Part shown: positions 10,269-18,608 of the stretch, in pieces
How the letters are laid out: the number at the start of each line of letters is the position of its first letter
How positions within the stretch are numbered: position 1 is the first letter of the stretch
Source of the DNA: Streptomyces sp. CC0208
GTDB taxonomy: Bacteria; Actinomycetota; Actinomycetes; Streptomycetales; Streptomycetaceae
Direction of reading: 5' to 3'
Assembly (NCBI RefSeq): GCF_003443735.1
Contig: NZ_CP031969.1
Location: 3,162,001-3,226,000, forward strand
DNA length: 64,000 bases
Notes under the pieces: model-generated
Told to the model about the DNA's origin: nothing
Seen by the model: only the letters and a program-made list of their open reading frames with translations
Database searches by the model: none
Translations under genes and position numbers: made by a program

Positions 10269-12614
10269 CTACTGGTCGCCGTTCGGGTCGAACGGGTTCA
10301 GCGGTGAGGTCGAGGGCGCGACCGGAGTGCTCTGCTGACCGGTCGGCGCGCTCTGCGACGGCGACTGTGACGGGGTTTCCGACGGAGTCTCCGAGGGCGT
10401 CTCGGAGGGAGTTTCCGACGGCGTCTCCGAAGGCGTCTCCGAGGGCGTCTCGGACGGGGTCGCCGAGGGCGTCGGTGTCCAGGTCGGCTGGACCGCGGCG
10501 CCCTGGTCGGTGTCCAGGTCGAACTTGGTGTTCTTGCCGGCGACGCCGAAGGTGTACGCCGCCCAGATCTCCGCCGGGAAGCCACCACCGTTGACGCGGT
10601 CGAGGCCGGCCGTGTTGTACAGCTTGCTCTGCCCGTGGGTCTTGTGGTCCTCACCGAACAGACCGACCGACGTGACCAGGTCCGGGGTGTAGCCGGTGAA
10701 CCAGGCGGACTTGTTGTCGTCGGAGGTACCCGTCTTGCCGGCGACCTTGCGGCCGTCGCGGGCCGGGTTCTGCTGGACGGACTTCTTGGCCGTACCGTCG
10801 TCGACCACGCCGGTCAGCACCGAGGTCACCGTGTCGGCGGCCTCGCGGCTGATCACCTGCTCGCCGATCGGGTCGGGCATCTGGAACTCGGTGCCACCCT
10901 GCTCCGCCGACTTGATGATGCTCGGAGTGACCTGCTTGCCGTGGTTGTCGAGGGTGGCGTACACACCGGCCATCTGGATCGGGCTCGCACCCATCGTGCC
11001 CAGGGTGTACGCGGGCAGCGGCCTCAGCTTGCCGGTGTCCATGCCGAGCTTGGTGGCGGTCTCCAGCACCTTGTCCATGCCGACGTCGACGCCCATCTGC
11101 GCGAAGACGGAGTTGATGGACTTGTTCATCGCCGTCTGCACGGTGACCTTGCCGTAGTTAGCGTCGTCCTCGTTCTCGGGGCCGAAGCCGACCTTGTTGC
11201 CGTTGCTGTCCACGACCTGGCGCTTGCTGGTGCCGTCGTAGATCGTGTTGGCGCCGATCGCCTTGCCGCCCTGCGTCTCGGAGGCGTTCTCCAGGGCGGC
11301 GGCGAGGATGACCGGCTTGAAGGTCGAGGCGGGCTGGTAGTCGGTGCGGTTGGCGTTGCTGATGTAGTGCTTGGTGTAGTCGGTGCCGCCGTACAGGGCG
11401 ACGATCTTCCCCGTTTTGGGGTCGACGGAGGCGGCGCCGGCCTGCACGTTCCTGTCCACCGAACGCTTCTTCGGGTCCAGCTGGCTGGTCAGCTGGGTCT
11501 TGACCGCCTTCTCCAGCTGGGCCTGCTTCTTCTTGTCGATGTTCAGGGTGATGGTCCACCCCGAGTTCTCGACCCGGGCCTCCGCCTGGTCCTGGGTGAT
11601 GCCTTCCTTGGCCACCAGCTGCTTCTCCAGCTGCTGTTTGGCGAGCTTGATGAAGTAGCCCTTCTGCCCCTCCATCCCCGGAGCGACCTTGGGCTCCTTG
11701 GGGAACGGGAACGTCATCTTGTCCCGCTTGCTCTTGTCCAGCCAGCCCTGCTTGACCATGTTGTCCAGGACGTAGTTCCAGCGGGCCGTCACCAGTTCCT
11801 TGCCGGTCTTGCTGGCGACCGCCCAGTCGTACTGGCTCGGGGCCTGGAGCAGCGCGGCGAGATAGGCGCCCTGCTCGACGCTGAGCTTGCCGGCGTCGAC
11901 GCGGTAGTAGTCCTGCGCGGCGGCCTGGATGCCGTAGGCGCCGCGGCCGTAGTAGCTGGTGTTGATGTAGCCCGCGAGGATGTCGTCCTTGGGTGTCTCG
12001 CGGTCCACCTTCAGCGAGATGACCAGTTCCTTCAGCTTGCGCGTGACGGTCTGGTCCTGGTCGAGGTAGTAGTTCTTGACGTACTGCTGGGTGATGGTGG
12101 AGCCACCCTGTTTGCCCTTGCCGGAGAGTGTGTTGAAGAGTCCGCGGGCGATGCCCTTGAAGTCGACTCCCGCATCCGTGTAGAAGGTCTTGTTCTCCGC
12201 CGCCACGAAGGTGCGCTGCACCGGCTTGGGCACCTCGGAGAGGTCGACGATCTCGCGGTTGGTGTCGCCCTCACGGGCCATGACCGAGCCGTCGCTGTAC
12301 TCGTAGATGTTGCTCTGGCGCTTGGCGTCCGCGTTCGCCGAGGGGATCGGCGTCACCAGGTACAGCACGATGAAGGCGCCGATGCCGAGCAGGCAGAGGC
12401 CGAGGAAGGTGCCGAGGATCTTCTTCCAGGTGAAGAGCCGGCGTATGCCGCTCTTACCGTTCTTCGTGCCCTTTTTGCCGCGCGCGGCGGCCTTGCGTGC
12501 CGCGGCCCTGCCGCCGGTCGCGAGGCCCTCGCTCGGCGTCCCGGACGAGCGCGTGGGCGGCGCCGCGCGGCGGCCACCGCGCTGACGTGCTCTTCTCTCT
12601 TCCGCTCGTCCCAT
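10269..12614 (-). CDS. Class A penicillin-binding protein (GT51 + transpeptidase)
   Basis: This 781-aa bifunctional peptidoglycan synthase has a basic cytoplasmic N-terminus, one membrane anchor (about 70-95), a GT51 glycosyltransferase (AENKTFYTDAGVD with the catalytic Glu near 138; GGSTITQQ near 171) and a transpeptidase with STFK near 428, SIN, and KTGT near 626. The GT51 motif reads AEN rather than the textbook EDR, a variant seen in actinobacterial PBPs. The extracellular tail carries about nine SETP-type repeats (DNA 10370-10470), a flexible Ser/Thr/Pro linker that could be glycosylated. It is convergent with the phosphatase gene. Confidence 0.93.
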   Translation of the reverse strand: MGRAEERRARQRGGRRAAPPTRSSGTPSEGLATGGRAAARKAAARGKKGTKNGKSGIRRLFTWKKILGTFLGLCLLGIGAFIVLYLVTPIPSANADAKRQSNIYEYSDGSVMAREGDTNREIVDLSEVPKPVQRTFVAAENKTFYTDAGVDFKGIARGLFNTLSGKGKQGGSTITQQYVKNYYLDQDQTVTRKLKELVISLKVDRETPKDDILAGYINTSYYGRGAYGIQAAAQDYYRVDAGKLSVEQGAYLAALLQAPSQYDWAVASKTGKELVTARWNYVLDNMVKQGWLDKSKRDKMTFPFPKEPKVAPGMEGQKGYFIKLAKQQLEKQLVAKEGITQDQAEARVENSGWTITLNIDKKKQAQLEKAVKTQLTSQLDPKKRSVDRNVQAGAASVDPKTGKIVALYGGTDYTKHYISNANRTDYQPASTFKPVILAAALENASETQGGKAIGANTIYDGTSKRQVVDSNGNKVGFGPENEDDANYGKVTVQTAMNKSINSVFAQMGVDVGMDKVLETATKLGMDTGKLRPLPAYTLGTMGASPIQMAGVYATLDNHGKQVTPSIIKSAEQGGTEFQMPDPIGEQVISREAADTVTSVLTGVVDDGTAKKSVQQNPARDGRKVAGKTGTSDDNKSAWFTGYTPDLVTSVGLFGEDHKTHGQSKLYNTAGLDRVNGGGFPAEIWAAYTFGVAGKNTKFDLDTDQGAAVQPTWTPTPSATPSETPSETPSETPSETPSETPSETPSETPSQSPSQSAPTGQQSTPVAPSTSPLNPFDPNGDQ
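10368..10462 (-). repeat. 12-bp coding repeat, SETP units
   Basis: Repeats of a 12-bp unit encoding Ser-Glu-Thr-Pro near the 3' end of the PBP gene. Synonymous variation between units (GGCGTCTCCGA, GGAGTTTCCGA) suggests selection on the peptide, though copy number may vary between strains. Confidence 0.8.
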
Positions 12615-12799
12615 GGGTCGACTCGCTCCGCTTCCTCATCGGCGGCCACTCAGGTTCGTGGCACAGGTCAGCTCAGAAAGCTAACACCGGTCTATATGAC
12701 ACAGGGCCCTCGATCCGGCCTCCGACGGGCGTGAGAATCAGCACCCGCCTCCTCGGAACCAGACCTCCGAGGGGGCGTCAAGGTTGCCGCGACGGGGTA

Positions 12800-12829
12800 A
12801 AGTGATATCACTTAGTTAGCGCAGCGCTA
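12800..12829. promoter_or_regulatory. Two adjacent palindromes upstream of SPFH gene
   Basis: A perfect 14-bp palindrome AAGTGATATCACTT (12800-12813) is followed four bases later by the odd palindrome TAGCGCAGCGCTA (12817-12829). They lie 35-65 bp before the SPFH start codon, where promoter and operator would sit. The protein that binds them is unknown. Confidence 0.6.
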
Positions 12830-12864
12830 GCTGCTCGATGAGGTCGAAACGATGGGGGACCCCT

Positions 12865-13767
12865 ATGTCCACAGACGACTCGGTACCCGACATGCCCGCC
12901 CCGCGCGTGCGGGAGTTCGCCGCGCACAGCATCGGCGGCGCGCTCGCGCTGCTGCTGGGCCTGGTCGGGCTGCTGCTCGCCGTCTTCCTGTTCGCCGCGA
13001 GCGGGGAGAGCCCCGGGTTCGCCGTCGGCGGGGTCCTCGTGCTGATCGTCGCGCTCATCTCGCTGCGCGGCCTGAACACGGTCGCACCGGGCGAGGCCCG
13101 GGTCGTCCAGCTCTTCGGACGCTACAAGGGCACCATCCGCCAGGACGGTCTGCGCTGGGTGAACCCCTTCACCTCCCGGACCAAGGTCTCCACCCGGGTC
13201 CGCAACCACGAGACCGCCGTCCTCAAGGTCAACGACGCCTACGGCAACCCGATCGAACTGGCCGCGGTCGTGGTGTGGAAGGTCGAGGACACCGCGCAGG
13301 CCACCTTCGAGGTGGACAACTTCGTGAAGTTCGTCGCCACCCAGACCGAGACGGCGGTACGCCACATCGCCATCGAGTACCCCTACGACGCCCACGAGGA
13401 GGACGGGCTCTCCCTGCGCGGCAACGCCGACGAGATCACCCAGAAGCTCGCCACCGAGTTGCACGCGCGCGTGGAGTCGGCCGGCGTGCAGATCATCGAG
13501 TCCCGCTTCACCCACCTCGCCTACGCGCCGGAGATCGCCTCGGCGATGCTCCAGCGGCAGCAGGCCGGCGCGGTCGTCGCGGCCCGGCGGCAGATCGTGG
13601 AGGGCGCGGTCGGGATGGTCGAGGAGGCGCTCGCCCGGATCACCGAGCGGGACATCGTGGAGCTGGACGAGGAGCGCAAGGCGGCGATGGTGTCCAACCT
13701 GATGGTGGTGCTGTGCGGCGACCGCGCCCCGCAGCCGGTCCTCAACACCGGGACGCTCTACCAGTGA
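12865..13767 (+). CDS. SPFH/Band 7 membrane protein
   Basis: The 300-aa protein has two closely spaced N-terminal hydrophobic segments (about 22-45 and 52-72) and then an SPFH domain ([21 protein letters not shown] start, [23 protein letters not shown]) with a helical C-terminus rich in Glu/Arg/Ala. SPFH proteins form membrane cage-like oligomers and organise microdomains or regulate proteases. ATG 12865 is chosen over an in-frame ATG 27 bp upstream because GGGGGAC stands just before it. The stop overlaps the next gene by 4 bp (GTGA), so the two are translationally coupled. Confidence 0.88.
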   Translation: MSTDDSVPDMPAPRVREFAAHSIGGALALLLGLVGLLLAVFLFAASGESPGFAVGGVLVLIVALISLRGLNTVAPGEARVVQLFGRYKGTIRQDGLRWVNPFTSRTKVSTRVRNHETAVLKVNDAYGNPIELAAVVVWKVEDTAQATFEVDNFVKFVATQTETAVRHIAIEYPYDAHEEDGLSLRGNADEITQKLATELHARVESAGVQIIESRFTHLAYAPEIASAMLQRQQAGAVVAARRQIVEGAVGMVEEALARITERDIVELDEERKAAMVSNLMVVLCGDRAPQPVLNTGTLYQ

Positions 13768-14018
13768 CGGCACCTTTCGAGGGGGGCTCCCCCGAGCGGC
13801 GGCCTCAGCAGCGCAAGCAGGTGCTGCTGAGGCTGGACCCGCTGGTGTACGAGGCGCTGGCGCGGTGGGCCGGGGACGAGCTGCGGTCGGCCAACGCGCA
13901 GATCGAGTTCGTGTTGCGCAGGGCCCTCAAGGACGCCGGCCGGCTGCCCGGGGACACCGGGCCGCTGCCGCGCCGGGGTCGGCCGCCCAAGGACACCGGC
14001 GACGCTCGGGACACCTAG
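13764..14018 (+). CDS. Small ribbon-helix-helix-like protein
   Basis: This 84-aa protein starts at GTG 13764, overlapping the SPFH stop codon. The core QVLLRLDPLVYEALARWAGDE, then SANAQIEFVLRRALKDAGR, fits the ribbon-helix-helix pattern (beta-strand with alternating residues, two helices) seen in Arc/CopG-type DNA-binding or toxin-antitoxin proteins, with a basic disordered tail. No toxin lies beside it. Translational coupling to the SPFH gene argues for a linked function, possibly autoregulation through the palindromes upstream, which is inference. Confidence 0.72.
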   Translation: MTAPFEGGSPERRPQQRKQVLLRLDPLVYEALARWAGDELRSANAQIEFVLRRALKDAGRLPGDTGPLPRRGRPPKDTGDARDT

Positions 14019-14098
14019 AGCGCGCGTAGCAGAACCGTGACAATCGGCCCCCACCTGCGGCTGCTCGCCCCCTGACCTCCACCTACACACTCCGCGTA

Positions 14099-14124
14099 TA
14101 CATGCGGGGTATACACCGCATGTA
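14099..14124. promoter_or_regulatory. PadR operator overlapping promoter
   Basis: Perfect 9-bp inverted repeat TACATGCGG (14099-14107) and CCGCATGTA (14116-14124) with an 8-bp spacer, 12 bp upstream of the padR-type start codon. The centre GGTATACA resembles a -10 element. PadR proteins typically bind ATGT-N8-ACAT-like dyads and repress their own operons. Confidence 0.8.
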
Positions 14125-14135
14125 CAGTCCTCTCC

Positions 14136-14657
14136 ATGTCCATCGGTCACACCCTCCTAGGGCTCCTGGAGTCCGGGCCCCGCCACGGTTACGACCTCAA
14201 GCGGGCCTTCGACGAGAAGTTCGGTCACGACCGGCCGCTGCACTACGGCCAGGTCTACTCGACGATGTCGCGGCTGCTGAAGAACGGGCTCGTCGAAGTC
14301 GACGGGATCGAGCCCGGCGGCGGCCCCGAGCGCAAGCGGTACGCCATCACGGACGCCGGGATCACCGACGTACAGCGGTGGCTCGCGACGCCCGAGAAGC
14401 CCGAGCCGTATCTCCAGTCCACGCTGTACACCAAGGTCGTCCTCGCGCTGCTCACGCACCGGGACGCCGGCGACATCCTCGACAACCAGCGCGCCGAGCA
14501 TCTGCGGATGATGCGCATCCTCACGGACCGCAAGCGCAAGGGCGACCTCGCCGACCAGCTGATCTGCGACCACGCCCTGTTCCATCTCGAAGCCGACCTG
14601 CGCTGGCTGGAGCTGACCGCCGCGCGTCTCGACAAGCTCGCGGAGGTGGTCAAGTGA
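14136..14657 (+). CDS. PadR-family transcriptional regulator
   Basis: This 173-aa repressor has an N-terminal winged helix (GHTLLGLLESGPRHGYDLKRAF ... YSTMSRLLKNGLVE ... GGGPERKRYAITDAG) and a C-terminal Vir-like helical dimerisation domain. It is the first gene of a three-gene operon with an ABC ATPase and an FtsX-type permease; its stop overlaps the ATPase start. The dyad at 14099-14124 is its likely operator. PadR-ABC operons of this layout usually respond to antibiotics or peptides, but the ligand is not evident. Confidence 0.92.
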   Translation: MSIGHTLLGLLESGPRHGYDLKRAFDEKFGHDRPLHYGQVYSTMSRLLKNGLVEVDGIEPGGGPERKRYAITDAGITDVQRWLATPEKPEPYLQSTLYTKVVLALLTHRDAGDILDNQRAEHLRMMRILTDRKRKGDLADQLICDHALFHLEADLRWLELTAARLDKLAEVVK

Positions 14658-15340
14658 CCCCGGCCGGTTCCCTTCTCGTCGCCGACGCGCTGCGCAAGAC
14701 CTACGGTCCGACCGTCGCGCTCGACGGCGCCGAGTTCTCCATCCACCCCGGTGAGGTCGTCGCCGTGATGGGCCCCTCCGGGTCCGGCAAGTCGACCCTG
14801 CTGCACTGTCTCGCCGGGATCGTCCCGCCCGACTCGGGCTCGATCCTGTACAACGGCCGGGAGATGGCCACGATGAACGACTCCGAGCGCAGCGCTCTGC
14901 GGCGCTCCGAGTTCGGCTTCGTCTTCCAGTTCGGGCAGCTCGTCCCCGAGCTGACCTGTGTGGAGAACGTGGCGCTGCCGCTGCGGCTGAACGGCACCTC
15001 CCGCAAGGAGGCCGAGAAGACGGCCCTGGGCTGGATGGAGCGCCTGGAGGTCGACGACCTGAGGAAGAAACGGCCCGGCGAGGTCTCCGGCGGTCAGGGG
15101 CAGCGGGTGGCCGTGGCCCGGTCGCTGGTGACCAACCCGCGCGTGCTCTTCGCCGACGAGCCGACCGGCGCCCTCGACTCCCTCAACGGCGAGCGGGTCA
15201 TGGAACTGCTCACCGAGGCCGCCCGGTCCACCAACGCGGCCGTCGTCCTCGTCACGCACGAGGCACGGGTCGCCGCCTACTCCGACCGCGAGATCGTCGT
15301 ACGGGACGGGAAGTCCCGGGACATGGAGCGGGTCGTATGA
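14654..15340 (+). CDS. ABC transporter ATPase (MacB/FtsE-like)
   Basis: This 228-aa protein carries Walker A GPSGSGKSTLL, a Q-loop in VFQFGQL, signature VSGGQGQRVAVARS, Walker B VLFADEPTGALD and the H-loop VTHEA. GTG 14654 overlaps the PadR stop by 4 bp. The ATPase belongs to the type that powers FtsX-like mechanotransmission permeases rather than classical transport. Its partner is the next gene, overlapped by 4 bp (ATGA). Confidence 0.93.
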   Translation: MTPAGSLLVADALRKTYGPTVALDGAEFSIHPGEVVAVMGPSGSGKSTLLHCLAGIVPPDSGSILYNGREMATMNDSERSALRRSEFGFVFQFGQLVPELTCVENVALPLRLNGTSRKEAEKTALGWMERLEVDDLRKKRPGEVSGGQGQRVAVARSLVTNPRVLFADEPTGALDSLNGERVMELLTEAARSTNAAVVLVTHEARVAAYSDREIVVRDGKSRDMERVV

Positions 15341-17700
15341 GCGTGAGGCAGTGGTGGAGAGACCTCTCCATGGGGGTTCGGTTCGCCTTCGCGGGCGGGC
15401 GCGAGGGGTGGGTCCGGGCGCTGCTGACCGCGGTCGGGGTCGGGCTCGGGGTGGCGTTGCTGCTGCTGACCACCGCGCTGCCGAACGCACTGGCGGTACG
15501 GCACGAGCGGGGTGACGCCCGCTCGGACATCAACTACGGGCAAGACATGAAGAAGGCCGACAACACCCTGCTGTCGGGCAACGCGTCGACCACCTTCCGG
15601 GACACCGACATCCGCGGCCGGGACCTGGAGCCCGAGGGGCCGAAGGCGCCCCTGCCGCCCGGGGTCGCGAAGTTCCCCGCGGTCGGCGAGATGGTCGTCT
15701 CCCCCGCGCTGAAGAAACTGCTGGAATCCGAGGACGGCAGGCTGTTGCGGGAGCGGCTGCCGAACCGGATCGCCGGGACGATCGCCGAGAGCGGGCTGAT
15801 CGGCTCCCACGAACTCGCCTTCTACCGCGGGGCCAAGGGGCTCGCCGCCCAGGACATCAACGGCGCCGGGATCAGCCGGATCGACAAGTACGGCAACCCG
15901 AACCCCACCGAGTCGGACTCCGACCCGGTGCTGGTGCTGCTGGTCCTGGTCGTCTTCGTGGTGCTGCTGATGCCGGTCGCCGTGTTCATCACCGCGGCCG
16001 CGCGCTTCGGCGGCGAGCGGCGCGACCGGCGACTCGCGGCCCTCAGGCTGGTGGGCGCCGACGGCCGCTCGACCCGGCGGATAGCCGCCGGCGAGGCGTT
16101 GGCGGGCTCGGTGCTCGGCCTCGTCCTCGGCACCGGGTTCTTCCTGATCGGCCGCGAAGTGGCGGGCTCCGTCGAGGTGTTCGGGCAGAGCGTGTTCCCG
16201 AGCTATCTCAACCCCTCGCCGCTGCTGGCCCTGCTGGTCGCGGTCGCGGTGCCCGCGGCGGCCGTGCTGGTGACGCTGCTCGCCCTGCGGGGCGTGGTGA
16301 TCGAGCCGCTCGGCGTGGTGCGTACGGCGAAGCCCGCGCGACGCAGACTGTGGTGGCGGCTGCTGCTGCCGCTGGCCGGGCTCGGGATGCTGTACCCGAT
16401 GGTCGGACAGGGCCGGGACGGCGGCGACTTCAACCAGTACCTCGTCAGCGGCGGTGTCATCCTGCTGCTGGTCGGTGTGACCGCGCTGCTGCCGTGGATC
16501 GTCGAGGCGGTCGTGGCCCGGCTGGGCGCGGGCGCGGTGTCCTGGCAACTGGCCGTGCGCAGGCTCCAGTTGAGCAGCGGCACGGCGGCCCGGATGGTCA
16601 ACGGCATCGCGGTCGCGGTGGCCGGGGCGATCGCGCTGCAGATGCTGTTCGCGGGCACCGAGAGCGACTACACGAAGGACACCGGCTACGACATCTCGCG
16701 GGCGCAGATGCAGGTGACCGTCCCGAAGGGGAAGACGCTCGCGGCGACCGCGGAGGAACTGGCCGCGACCAAGGGCGTCCGGCAGGTGTACGCGTTCAAC
16801 GAGGGCTTCGTCAACGACGGCACGGGTGAAGACGCGAGCTGGGCCCGGGTGACCGTCGCCGACTGCACGTCCCTGCGTGAGGTGGCCAAGCTGCCCTCGT
16901 GCCGCGACGGTGACGTCTTCGTCTCGCATGTCGCGCCGGGGGCGGGCGAGAGCGACAGCGACAGGCAGGCCACCGACGACGAGTCGAACGTGACGGCCCG
17001 GCCCGGCCAGAAGCTCTACTTCGACACCTCCGAGGCCGCGGAGAAGCAGACCTCGGTCGTCTGGACGGTCCCGAAGGCCGTCAAGCAGGCGGAGTCCATC
17101 GCCGACCCGACGGGCTACCGGCGCGGCGGAATCCTGCTCACCCCGGGTGCCTTCCCGGCACAGGCCGCGGCGGGGGTGCGCGGAGAGATCTATGTGCGGG
17201 TGGACGACTCGCTGCCGGACGCGCGCGACTACGTCCGCAACACGGCCGCCCGGATCAACCCGTACGAGGAGCCCATGACCTGGGTGTCCACCGAGAGCAA
17301 CGACCGCTACTCCTCCATCCGCACCGGCCTGTTCGTGGGCGCCGCCTGTGTGCTGGCGCTGATCGGGGCGAGCCTGCTGGTCTCCCAGCTGGAGCAGTTG
17401 CGGGAGCGCAGGAAGCTGCTGTCGGCACTGGTCGCCTTCGGCACCCGGCGGCGCACCCTGAGTCTGTCGGTGCTGTGGCAGACGGCGATCCCGATCACGC
17501 TCGGGCTGCTGCTGGCCTCGGTGGTGGGACTGACGCTGGGCGTGGTCCTGCTGAGGATGACGGACACCGCGGTCCGGGTGGACTGGCCGAGTGTGCTGTC
17601 GATGACCGGTGTGGGGGCCGGGGTCGTCCTCGTGGTGACCCTGCTGAGCCTTCCGCCGCTGCTGAGGCTGATGCGGCCGGACGGGCTGCGGACGGAGTAG
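15337..17700 (+). CDS. FtsX-like ABC permease
   Basis: The 787-aa protein has a membrane segment near residue 30, a large extracytoplasmic region (55-195), a three-segment FtsX core around 200-330, a pair of segments at 340-385, a second extracytoplasmic region and a final FtsX core at 665-780. This duplicated layout is typical of single-gene permeases in Streptomyces PadR-ABC operons, which export or respond to lipids, peptides or antibiotics. The gene is convergent with the roadblock operon, with only 22 bp between stops. Confidence 0.9.
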   Translation: MSVRQWWRDLSMGVRFAFAGGREGWVRALLTAVGVGLGVALLLLTTALPNALAVRHERGDARSDINYGQDMKKADNTLLSGNASTTFRDTDIRGRDLEPEGPKAPLPPGVAKFPAVGEMVVSPALKKLLESEDGRLLRERLPNRIAGTIAESGLIGSHELAFYRGAKGLAAQDINGAGISRIDKYGNPNPTESDSDPVLVLLVLVVFVVLLMPVAVFITAAARFGGERRDRRLAALRLVGADGRSTRRIAAGEALAGSVLGLVLGTGFFLIGREVAGSVEVFGQSVFPSYLNPSPLLALLVAVAVPAAAVLVTLLALRGVVIEPLGVVRTAKPARRRLWWRLLLPLAGLGMLYPMVGQGRDGGDFNQYLVSGGVILLLVGVTALLPWIVEAVVARLGAGAVSWQLAVRRLQLSSGTAARMVNGIAVAVAGAIALQMLFAGTESDYTKDTGYDISRAQMQVTVPKGKTLAATAEELAATKGVRQVYAFNEGFVNDGTGEDASWARVTVADCTSLREVAKLPSCRDGDVFVSHVAPGAGESDSDRQATDDESNVTARPGQKLYFDTSEAAEKQTSVVWTVPKAVKQAESIADPTGYRRGGILLTPGAFPAQAAAGVRGEIYVRVDDSLPDARDYVRNTAARINPYEEPMTWVSTESNDRYSSIRTGLFVGAACVLALIGASLLVSQLEQLRERRKLLSALVAFGTRRRTLSLSVLWQTAIPITLGLLLASVVGLTLGVVLLRMTDTAVRVDWPSVLSMTGVGAGVVLVVTLLSLPPLLRLMRPDGLRTE

Positions 17701-17722
17701 CCGCCCGCAGCCGGGCGTCCGC

Positions 17723-18151
17723 TCAGAGGCTGTACTCCTTCACCACCCGCCGGACCTGGGCGAACAGCATGCCGACGTTGACCGATTTACGGCACACCAC
17801 CACGGCCACGACGTCCTGCTGTTCGTTCATCCGCACGAACAGGTGCGTGAGGTTCTCGCTGTTGACCAGGATCTCCTGGAAGAAGTGGTTGTCGCCGGCC
17901 ATCCCGCGACGCTCCTTGAAGACGTCCTCGATCATCACGACCGTACGGCCCTGGAACAGGTCGAGCGTCGCCCCCGCCAGGAGGTCCAGGACCTCCGGCG
18001 GGTGGTTCTCGACCGTCTCGTAGGACAGCAGCATGCCGGTGGCCATGTCGACCACACCGGACGCGACGCAGTCGGGAGCCTCGGTGCGAAGGGACTTGAC
18101 CAGGCCCATCACCTGGTCGGAGAAACTCGCGGTCATACGCTTCGTCGCCAT
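17723..18151 (-). CDS. Roadblock/LC7-like protein
   Basis: This 142-aa protein lacks signal or membrane segments and has the alternating helix-strand pattern of a roadblock/LC7 domain (VASGVVDMATGMLLSYETV, then VMIEDVFKER, LFVRMNEQQDVVAVVVCR). Roadblock proteins scaffold or activate small Ras-like GTPases (MglB-type). It is the last of three genes (19427 to 17723); no GTPase is present, unlike the Streptomyces conservons. Confidence 0.75.
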   Translation of the reverse strand: MATKRMTASFSDQVMGLVKSLRTEAPDCVASGVVDMATGMLLSYETVENHPPEVLDLLAGATLDLFQGRTVVMIEDVFKERRGMAGDNHFFQEILVNSENLTHLFVRMNEQQDVVAVVVCRKSVNVGMLFAQVRRVVKEYSL

Positions 18152-18155
18152 CCCT

Positions 18156-18566
18156 TCAGACTCCCTCTGATGCCTTTTCCGGTGCTTTCCCGGTCGCCTT
18201 GTCGGTGAGGATCGAACCGATCCGGTTCAGGGTCGGCTGGGTCGCCCGGTGCAGGTGGTCCACGTCCATGCCCTCGTCGCCGAGCACGACCATCAGGGCG
18301 GTGTCGCCGACCGCGTAGAAGGCGGCGCAGCCGTGGCTGCCGTACGTCACGGTCCGGCGCAGCGTGCCGCGGGCGGACGCCTGCGCGGTGCGCCGGGCGA
18401 GGCCGAGGCCGGCCGCGGCGAGCGCGGCGAGCCCCTCCGGGTCGATCGAGTCGGCGGTGTCCGCGGCGATGAGCAGCCCGTCCGCGGCGGCCAACGCGGT
18501 GTCCGTGATTCCGGTGACCTGTTCGCGCAGACCGCGCATTTCGAGCGCCAGAGCTTGGTGATCCAT
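18156..18566 (-). CDS. Roadblock/LC7 domain protein
   Basis: The 136-aa protein is a clearer roadblock member: helix, then ADGLLIAADTADSIDPEGLAALAAA, GTLRRTVTYGSHGCAAFYAVGDTALMVVLGDEGM and a C-terminal helix. It lies 4 bp upstream of the 142-aa roadblock gene and 42 bp downstream of the PATAN-like gene, so the three are probably one operon. Two roadblock chains could heterodimerise. Confidence 0.82.
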   Translation of the reverse strand: MDHQALALEMRGLREQVTGITDTALAAADGLLIAADTADSIDPEGLAALAAAGLGLARRTAQASARGTLRRTVTYGSHGCAAFYAVGDTALMVVLGDEGMDVDHLHRATQPTLNRIGSILTDKATGKAPEKASEGV

Positions 18567-18608
18567 AGAGTCAACTCCCCTGATTCTGATCGCGTCTGAT
18601 CGGCTTTT

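Noticed and set aside
12852..14018. 388-aa frame spanning SPFH and the RHH gene
   Set aside because: Only its last 84 residues are coding-like; the rest is an out-of-frame shadow of the SPFH gene.
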